64,000 nt of DNA from Lepisosteus oculatus (taxonomy: Eukaryota; Chordata; Actinopteri; Semionotiformes; Lepisosteidae): NCBI RefSeq assembly GCF_040954835.1, contig NC_090704.1, positions 43,652,979-43,716,978 of the forward strand, written 5' to 3'. How positions within the stretch are numbered: the stretch's first letter is position 1; each line of letters opens with the position of its first letter. Below are positions 55,671 to 64,000 of the stretch, in pieces. The translations under genes were made by a program, and so were the position numbers. The notes beneath the pieces are model-generated. The model did no database searches. It had not been told where the DNA came from and saw only the letters and a list, made by a program, of their open reading frames with translations.

Positions 55671-58600
55671 GTAGGACAGGAAAAAAAATATGTTTACACC
55701 ACGAAGACGTAACGATTTCGACGAGTTCCCGCTGTAGAGGTTTACTGAAAAGACACGGTTTGGTGGACAGCATTTGAGCCTTAAAGGAGCTGTGAATATA
55801 TGTGTCTGTATGATAGCCTACGATGACATATGACTGAGAAAGTCGTTGACTAATCATATTTATTTAACATTTATAGCCTCAATAGTTACGTAGTGAGTAG
55901 TATCTCAGCGTAGTCCTGCGTGTTGTGTGTATTTACGTGCTGGTTATAATTGTCGTAGTGCTTCGTGAAAATGCTGCATAGTTAATATTAAAGCGAATTA
56001 ACCTGGAAGCGGTGCAGAGGGGGGTTGTACCGTTAGGGAGCTCGAAATAAAATATTGGAAAACGTCTGAGTGTGACAAGGTGCGTTTATTGTTAGACCTC
56101 TGTCAATAATGCAATGAAACTAACGTAGTCTTCCCGCAGAATTATTCTGAAGATAATCGTTCCTGTTATCAGTGATGTTATGAAAGTCCCAGTCAGCTGA
56201 TTGAAATCGATACTGCCTTGCTGCCGGAACATATAACAGGATAATGAAAAATGTTTGAAACAACGTAACAGTTTTGGTCTAGAGAAGCTATCCGAGTATC
56301 GGATGTGCCGCAGTTTGCATGCAACATATTCATTTTTATTAAAGGACACGATTAAAGGACGAGCAGCTTGTACAGTACACTGACGCTGCAAGCTGAAATG
56401 TGGTAGCGGTCATTGATTCGACGTCAATGTGTTTTCGATTAAACATCGGTTGTCTGTGTGCTTTAGCTGGCAGGGATACAGTAACGGAGCGTAAGGTTTT
56501 TCTGAAACCTTGTGGTGCGTTCTATGATTTGACTATAGGTATTTGTGCAATCTGAATGTCACACAGCAAGGACCACCGGACCCATCGCTGCTGCAAAAAA
56601 AATATTGCTGTTCACCCAGCAAAACAAAGATTGAGAACGTGTATATCTGATGAGACGTCGTAATGAAATTGGAGCGAGGCCTCAAGGCAAGGAATGAGAG
56701 TCCAACACGAATAGTGTGCTGACCGGTCGTTTTAAAGAACGCATGCGATTTCATCTTTAGGTTCTCAGCAGTATAGTCCTCAGTATCTTCCCATTCCATC
56801 GTCCCTCTCCCTATCACCGCTGTAAAGAGCTGTTCGATACGGGTATTGTTTTACAGGAATCCGTGCTATAAATGCAAGTGGTCTTCCATTTCAAACAAGA
56901 CGTGCAGCTCGGCTCTAGATTAGCGTTGCAGATAATGTGCGCATGACAGAACTAAAATGATTTCCAGTCGGAGCTGCATTGCTGTGCGGTCCACAGTCCT
57001 GATAGACACAGTCCTGTACTCCGCTCATGATCACGCAGTCAGCTGTCAAACGCAGGTAAAAGCAAAAACAAAAAATATGCTATTTCTGCACATTCAAATG
57101 AAAAAAATCAGAAACAACCGAGAGTGTCATGACGAGGAAACCGAATCCGTCTCAAACGCATTTTACCTAATAACACCGCACTTTATGGTGTTATCGTCGC
57201 TCAATTTCGAGGCCCTTCAGACACACCTTCGGGCGAATTTGGAAACGTCTTTTGAGTTCTATTTAAAACGCATAGAGCCGAGAAGAGTTGTTGGGATTGT
57301 TTATCGCCGCATCGCTTTAAAATCGTTTTGTTTTCTACGCCTTCGATGTGTTTCCTCTGTGCTGTCCCGTCGGGCAGTCTTTTCAGCCTCCAGCGTGGAA
57401 AACCCACGGGAGAAGCGCTTTCCCTCCCCCCTCCCTTGCTTCTGTGGCTACGCAGTGAGGTGCAGAGCAGAACCCACGCAGGACACTTGTCCGGAGGCAC
57501 GTGACTCGGTCCCGCAACCTCAGGTTACCGATTCTGGGAAGGAGATGTACAGTAGCTCCGCTAGGAATCTTCTGAAATTGTTACGTTCCTGATGTTAAAT
57601 TGACGGTGCTTTCATAGAACACAAAAATAATATTTGATCGTCGGAGATCTCGCGGTCAGTTTAGTAAAATATTGACGATTTTGAATTGAGAGGAGTTAGT
57701 TTAATGCTTCATTGCAGTGCAGAGAACTCCTTATCTAACCCCTTTCAGTGAGCAATGTACAGTATAAATCACGGCCTGTCGAGTTGCTGTGTGCTGTGAT
57801 TGTGTACGTCTAAGGCAGCCCAGGGCTACCCTTATAGTTGTTTATCTACTGTATAGGTTTTTTTAAATGAAAATGACACTTGGAACCCTTTACAAGGATA
57901 TCCGATGTGCAGTGAATAATAGGTACATCAGTGGTTTGTTTTCTCTACTTGTGGTGTTCAAGGGAGAAACCCGTTCAGATTAAAAATAAATATTTGTTTA
58001 GGTTTGGGGAAAAAACGTGGTCAGGGTGTGGCAGTCCAGGAGCAGGACTACTCATCCTGAAAAAATGAAAAACAGAGCCAGTGAGAGGAAACTAAGGATC
58101 TCACCTACTGTATCTACACTGGTCACATGAGGTCATTATCCCTGTAGGGACAACAGGAATCTGTTTCCCAGCAGACCAGCAACGTCTGTTTATCTTTTGA
58201 TTCACTGTGGTTTTATGAACATGATGCAACACTTACCAGTCTTGGGTGTTACCTTTGTAATGGCAGCGCTACAAAAACAAATTCACAATACGGCTCAATA
58301 CAGTAAAAGGAAGTCTTCTTTATTTGCTCATTTATTTATTGAGCCCTGGTGTAAATCCTCATGCTAATAGCCTGGTGTTAACCTACAACACATGAAGCTG
58401 TTACTGCAGTGTGTAGGTCTATAAAGTTAAAGAGAGGGATATAATATTGAGACCACCGGGACAAAGATTGTGCCATCACTACCTTCAGGGACAATAAACC
58501 CAGAGGAGGGTCATCAAGATGCCCTGTTCAAAGGGCTAGCAGACAGAAGGTACGGTAGATCACTTCTGCAGTATTTGGAGAGCTGCCTTTGTCCTGAAGT

Positions 58601-59511
58601 AGGATACAAAAAGTGATTTTTTGAATCCCCAGCCAAGCAACTATTAAATGTCCCATTTGATCAAGTTTGCCATGAAATTTGGGGTGGGAACTAACAAGTT
58701 ATTGCTTTAAACATATTTTGTTGATTCAAGTCATCAGTTTGGGGTATCTTTAATCTATTTAAACGAGAATTGAATCGATATTGACTACAGAGTCCAAACA
58801 GGAACACCGTCTGTATCAGACAAAGCACATGTCCAAGAACATATTCAGAAGCTGGGGATAAATACAGCTGGCAACAGTTTTATTTCTGTGATTGTTTTGG
58901 GTTTGTGTTCTGCTACTATTTCTATTTTATGCCATACTGTTTGATCTAAAAAAACATTTAGCAGTACCAACATAATACAAAATAAGAAAAATGTAATAAG
59001 AAATTACTTCAAAGGAATACTATTTGACACATCATGGTCTACAAATGAGAGCCTAAGCAAGGGTGGGGTTTAACACATTGAGGATTTTCAGGAGGAGCCA
59101 TTTAATGAAAAACGAACTTACAGTGGAGGAATTTAATTTAAATTAAGCTATAAATAATTGCAAGATGCTTTTATAATATTCAGCATTAAAGAATATAACT
59201 CCAAACCACTTTCCCCACGTAGCATACTGTATATAGAATAAATGTGATCAAACACAAAATATTTGTGTTCATTTTTACATTTGGAATAGGCATTTGGTCA
59301 TCAGTGCTGGGACCCTCACAAGTCACGGGGAATTTAAGACTGTGTGTGCAGTACTTCACTGAGAAGCATCCTCACACTGTATCAGTCCCATCCTCACGGT
59401 CCTCTGCAGAACAAGCATCCCAGGGAGAAGTGATGCCTTCCTCACTGACAGCGCTAAGCTTGTCCCAGACCTGGGGCCTCTAGTGGACACTGGACTGAAG
59501 ATGCCCTACAC

Positions 59512-59728
59512 CAGCGCTTTCCAATCCTGCTCCTGGAGGCCAGTCGAAGGTCGGAGGTCAGAGGCCAGAGGTCTCATTTTAACTTGCAATATTATGAGTG
59601 AAATAAAGATCTAATCTTTTGAGTAGAACTGAAGCAATGTTCCAGTCCAGTCAAGCAAGGCTTCATTTGGGTTTTTAAGCACAAGTGAATTGAAATCCAG
59701 CCTCCCGGATCAGGACTGGGAACCGTTA
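59512..59728. mobile_element. hAT-like MITE with 8-bp target duplication
   Basis: The left end CAGCGCTTTCCAATCCTGCT mirrors the right end near 59,703-59,728 (CCCGGATCAGGACTGGGAAC), giving terminal inverted repeats of about 27 bp with several mismatches. Flanks are CCCTACAC (59,504-59,511) and CCTTACAC (59,729-59,736), 7 of 8 matching. At 217 bp it has no coding capacity. It is in ARHGAP44 intron 1. Confidence 0.7.
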
Positions 59729-61362
59729 CCTTACACAGCTCAATCCAGGAAATCCCAGAGGCTGACATACTGTAGTCCAGGTCTCCAGGGAGGAATGAGG
59801 AGCCAGCCTGCTTCCGCAACTCCTCGGCATGGTGATGTGGGTCATGTCGTCTTTATTGGTTCGTTTCCCCTGCTTATGAACATGAAGAAGTGGCCATGTT
59901 CAGGAAAGGGGGTGTCTTTGAGTGTTGATTTGGCCAGACCAGGGGAGCAACATGACACGTCATGTCCTTCGTTTGACAGAAAGACATTTAAAAATCATTT
60001 CAGTTGAACCTCCATCCGCCTAATTTTGTTCAGCTGTCAAGTGGAGCCTTTTCAGTTTCCAGTGCTAGCATACTTTCTGTAGCTTAAGCGTGTCTCTTGC
60101 TTCCTTTATCTCCTTTCAGCTGTTCATATATTTAACCACAAATCCCACAAATTATTCTTGGTGTTTTGTTTAAAGCTATACATTTTTAAATATTTTTTTG
60201 TGGTATGGTGACCAAAACACAACTTTCTAAGTAAGGTCCAGCACGTTGAGCATGTTCCTTTAATTTAAATTGCATTATTTTTATTGTATACATAAGCATT
60301 TGGTCTGTTTTTTTTATTTCCTCCCGACAGTCTTGATGGAGACACAGAAGAATCTACTAAGGACCCAGTCCCCAGAAAACAAAAAAAAGCAAAGCTTAAT
60401 TAAATAATAAAATTCATTTTTGTGCACACTAGCATGTGCACATGATACTTTTAATAGAACACATAATCTCAATGAAATGTTAAGGATAGACTTCCTGTGT
60501 TGGGTTATAAGATCGTTATCTAAAAAAATGTCTCCTTTTTGAAACACTTTGAATACATATTTATTTTCTTAGTGTCATTATAGGGTAAAGTATGAGATCT
60601 TTTACTTATTGAGAATTTGACACAGATGTGGGCAGGGTAAATCCTTCTCTTATTCTTTTAATCTGGTCTTCCGCTCAGACAGAAGTGTAACAATCCATTA
60701 AAGTCACAGAATTAAAATCTGCCAGTGTCTGCATGAGGTAAGGGGAGCAAGTATAATCCTTTTTAGATAGAAGTACATTCACAGCAGCGCTGTATACACT
60801 ATGCAGTTTATTCAGAGGTTTTTATTTGGAGTTTTGATGCATTTGTGATATATTTGCTCTATTCTAAAGTTGAGTTTTCCCTGCTTTGCTTATTCAGGAA
60901 GAAGAGTGTATCTTTAATAAAGGACGCTCTCTTCCAGGAAAGAGGGAGAGATTTTTGTTTTCTGCAGGCTGCTGTTTCAGCAAAGGAAGTTGGGAAATGA
61001 GCTCGCTGACAGGGGTTATGCTTTGAAAGCATTTTAAAAAAACGGTTCCAGATAAATACAAGTGAACCTCGACTATCTTTCCATTGTTTTGCAAAAGCAC
61101 AAGACATTGAGATTCTTCAGATCCCAACACCGCATGAAGACCTTTATTGGGTTTCCAGTTCCATCGTGTTCAGACTGAAAAGTTATACATTAGCTTGATG
61201 TTTAATTTGTTAAAGACTGCTGCTGTGACTGTTTTATCTGTGTGTTGAAGCATGTTCTGGAGCATTAAAAAGGGACCAGGGCAGAAAAAAAGATATTAAA
61301 AGAGTTACTGTTAAGTTATCGCAAGCTGGTAAGTGGTTTGAATTATTTTTGATGTGTTAAAG

Positions 61363-61499
61363 AGATTGCCCTGCGATGGGCTGACGTCCTGTCCAGGGTA
61401 TACCCTGCCATGCGCCTTGTTGTTTGCTGAGATAGGCTCCAGCTCCCCCGCGCCCCTTTATTTGATGAAGCTTTTAGAAAACATGTGGATGGATGGATG
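61363..61499 (+). repeat. fish interspersed repeat 3' end with (GGAT)n
   Basis: GATTGCCCTGCGATGGGCTG, CGTCCTGTCCAGGGTATACC, GAGATAGGCTCCAGCTCCCC, then a GGATGGATGGATG tail. A widespread vertebrate/fish LINE-type tail. In ARHGAP44 intron 1. Confidence 0.65.
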
Positions 61500-64000
61500 T
61501 TTAAGAGATGAAGCTTGCTTTCATAAAACTGAAATGAGAAGAATCCTGTTGTCAATGAGATGGAAAGCACACATAGGGAGCTCCTCACAGCAGGGATGGG
61601 TATTGATATTTCTCTGCATTAGGACTGTGCTGCCTCTCAGTATTAATCTTATCTGGAATTAGATACCATACAGTACCGGGCGTAGCATCTGTTTGTAGCA
61701 AAACACCGAGACAGATTTAGGACTGATATAATGATTATGTGGTTTAAATATTTTATTTAGTTTGTGTCCCCTTCCATTCTAAGTGTTTGAGCATCACATG
61801 TGTTTTAGGCTTTTGGTTCATATTGTTTGTCTTTAGAAATGGACACCAGAGTTACAGGTATCTGTTTTAGTTGCGGCATGTAGTAGCATAGTAGTTTTGT
61901 CGGTCTGAGTACTGTATGACACATGGCAGTATCTATCAGGGATTGAGTTACCAGCTTTCTGTCCATGAACCCCTGAGCTCGTTGAAGGTCTCCTGTCCGT
62001 CTAGGGGCTGACCTCCTGTTTTTTTTGCCCTCTTGAGCTTTCTGACCCCTGTGTGTTCAGGCCAGGTTTGGGAATGCTGTAACATTCCGTTAGGACCCAG
62101 TCACCCAGACAGGTGCCAGTTGATATGCACAATTATGTGCTTTTAGCTTTTAATGTTTTTAAAAAACAGACTCAGAATAGCACATTCCTAGAGGGGTGGG
62201 GTTACTGTTATCTTTCATGTTATGCGAACAGAAAATGTAAGGAAATAAATTAGATCAGCTGTTCTTTTTGGCTTTAGTTTGTGCCGGGGTCTGTGGGGCT
62301 GTTTTGTGTTTCTTTTTGTCACTTTTTCCAGTATTGACATTTTTATGTGCCTTAAGGCTTTTTATGTACAGTACTTCCTTTTTTTAAACGAAAGCTTTGA
62401 CTTGAGCAGTGTTTTAAGCCAGAATGAAATGTTCTTTTTTAAATTCAGGGTGTTTTGCTTGGGTTGTTGGTTTTAGGTCAACAACAGCTGCTTATATTAT
62501 AACGCGTGGAGCATGTGTGTTTTTAAAGCTTGTGAGTTTTGCTTAATGGTTATTGTCACCATTGGATGCTTTCTTTTAACAAAATAATGACCTCTGTAAA
62601 AAAACAACACATGTTTTCTACAATCCCTGACTCGCACCAGATGTGGCAGCTACTACCATCTCAGACAGTCCCCTCTCCTTTGGATTGCGATATCTTTAGT
62701 TGTTGATCACATTGATCGATTGCAGATAAGCCAGGAAGTATATGTTTATCACCTTGGTAGATATTAGTTTCCTTAGGTGGCTGTGTACAAGTTAAGAGTG
62801 CTTCCAGCTTTAAGCAACGTGCAGCTTTATGGACCTTTATGGTACTGCAAAGTGTTCATAGCTGACTACATCAGACAGTTGGTGGGTGCTGTCTTTGAAA
62901 AAGTCAGACATGTGGATGATGTTGCGTTATGACCCCCAAGGAAGTGGGTGCAAGACATTATCAGAAACTGCAAAATAGCCTGGAGATACTCTGGTATGTC
63001 GTTTATCATCCCGATTGCTTTATAATGATTGATACGTGCATGCAATTAAACTAAGGCAGTATCTCTGCACTATAATTAAGTGAATAAAAGCCATTTCTAG
63101 CCTGCTAGAGGGGCTTGGGAAAGCTGTTGAGTAACAGTTTCATGTATGAGTCATCATGCACTTGAATATTTTAAAGCTCAGCCTGCTGTCAATGTCCTTG
63201 ATATCATATCCTTTATTCACTCGGTGGCAACACACTGCTTCTCTTTGTTATCACAACCAGATATAACACCAGTTGGTGGAGGTTGTTGAAAAAGAGTGTT
63301 CAGAACCTCACAGGTGCAAATCCCCTAAAAAAGGCAAGTGTGTGGTTTTATTTTGCAATCTGGTTGTTGTTTGGGTCCCACATAATAGAATCGTGTTGCA
63401 CATAGTAAATGCATGTCAATGAAAAGTTCTACTCAAAACTCAGTCCCTGACTTGCCTTTAAAGGTCCCTCTGCACTCCATAGGTTGAGCAGCAGCGAAGG
63501 CTGCACAGAGCCAGATTGCATAAGCCGGTTGGGAAAGGGGAGCTGTGTGACGTTGGTGTCATGGGGAGATAAAAAGTGTGTCTCTCCATCATGGTGTCAG
63601 GGATTTTTCCAAGTGCTGCCACTTCCTACAGTGAATGCTCCTGCAGATTTGTAATAACTGATCTCCTTCACATCAAATCGCCTGGAATCTGGAATCGGTT
63701 CTGCAGTACGGAACACAGCAGCTGCAGATTTAACCAAAAGATCTAAGCAGTTTTCCAGAGGCTCCAAAATGCAACATAAGAGGCATTTATTTGTCCTGAC
63801 ACGCAGTGCACCAGAAAGCCTCTGTAATGCATCCTGTGTTGTTGTTTCAGAAATGGGGGATGAGTTCAGAAAATGTTTCCCTCCCTCGTTCGGGTCAGAT
63901 TTTTGGAATTCTGCACTCACTTGATTGTTTGTGACAGGGGTCTGTTATTGTGACCGCTGAAGCGTTTTGCTCAGATTTGATGTGGTGTGTTGTTTCCTAC

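Larger units (their letters stand above)
55671..64000 (+). other. arhgap44: ARHGAP44 intron 1 (continues past window)
   Basis: I searched for exon 2, which should begin near AEKTEVLSEDLL, and did not see it. The intron therefore runs beyond 64,000, as expected for a very long first intron in this family. The first 2 kb is CpG-rich. The rest is AT-rich and carries a MITE at 59,512-59,728 and a repeat tail at 61,363-61,499. Open frames here (for example 56,957-57,592) lack recognisable domains. Confidence 0.7.

Noticed and set aside
56957-57592. 211-codon plus-strand open frame in ARHGAP44 intron 1
   Set aside because: CpG-rich sequence lowers stop frequency; the translation has no motif, and the minus strand is also open over much of it.
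55671-64000. ARHGAP44 exon 2
   Set aside because: No sequence coding for the expected AEKTEVLSEDLL segment was found in frame.

Overview
This is nuclear vertebrate DNA. The genes have long GT-AG introns, most of the sequence is CpG-depleted and AT-rich, and the dispersed repeats are of fish type: 5S rRNA-derived SINE3-like SINEs with ATT tails, L2/CR1-like LINE relics, hAT-like MITEs and an LTR. The slowly evolving protein sequence and repeat types suggest a ray-finned fish, perhaps a non-teleost such as gar, bowfin or sturgeon. That placement is inference; no species-diagnostic sequence was found.

Layout: (1) 1-37,710 has no coding exon I can support. It is a gene-poor stretch holding decayed repeats, an 85-bp-arm foldback insertion (22,177-22,392), a decayed LINE (23,493-24,715), a solo LTR with its target duplication (31,508-31,788) and three blocks that keep CpG dinucleotides (about 6.05-6.6, 25.5-26.6 and 36.5-37.4 kb). 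(2) 37,711-49,919, minus strand, is a complete FBXW10 (F-box and WD repeat domain containing 10). I reconstructed 14 coding exons with consistent splice phases, giving 1,166 residues. Its introns are full of SINEs and DNA-transposon relics. (3) 49,920-55,617 is the intergenic space between two divergent genes. It carries a palindromic RFX-type X-box, a TCTCGCGAG element, a tRNA-Gly(CCC) gene and an L2-like LINE fragment. (4) 55,618-55,670, plus strand, is the first coding exon of ARHGAP44 (RICH2-type Rho GTPase-activating protein). The rest of the window to 64,000 is its first intron, with CpG-rich sequence to about 57.7 kb.

How the genes fit together: FBXW10 is an SCF ubiquitin-ligase substrate receptor of poorly known target, and ARHGAP44 is a BAR-RhoGAP of membrane and actin remodelling. 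Nothing suggests a shared pathway. In mammals ARHGAP44 and the FBXW10 relatives (FBXW10, CDRT1) both lie on chromosome 17p, so the pairing fits conserved synteny. I found no previously undescribed multi-gene system. The items most worth checking are the foldback element, the X-box in the FBXW10 upstream region and the orphan CpG-retaining block just downstream of FBXW10.
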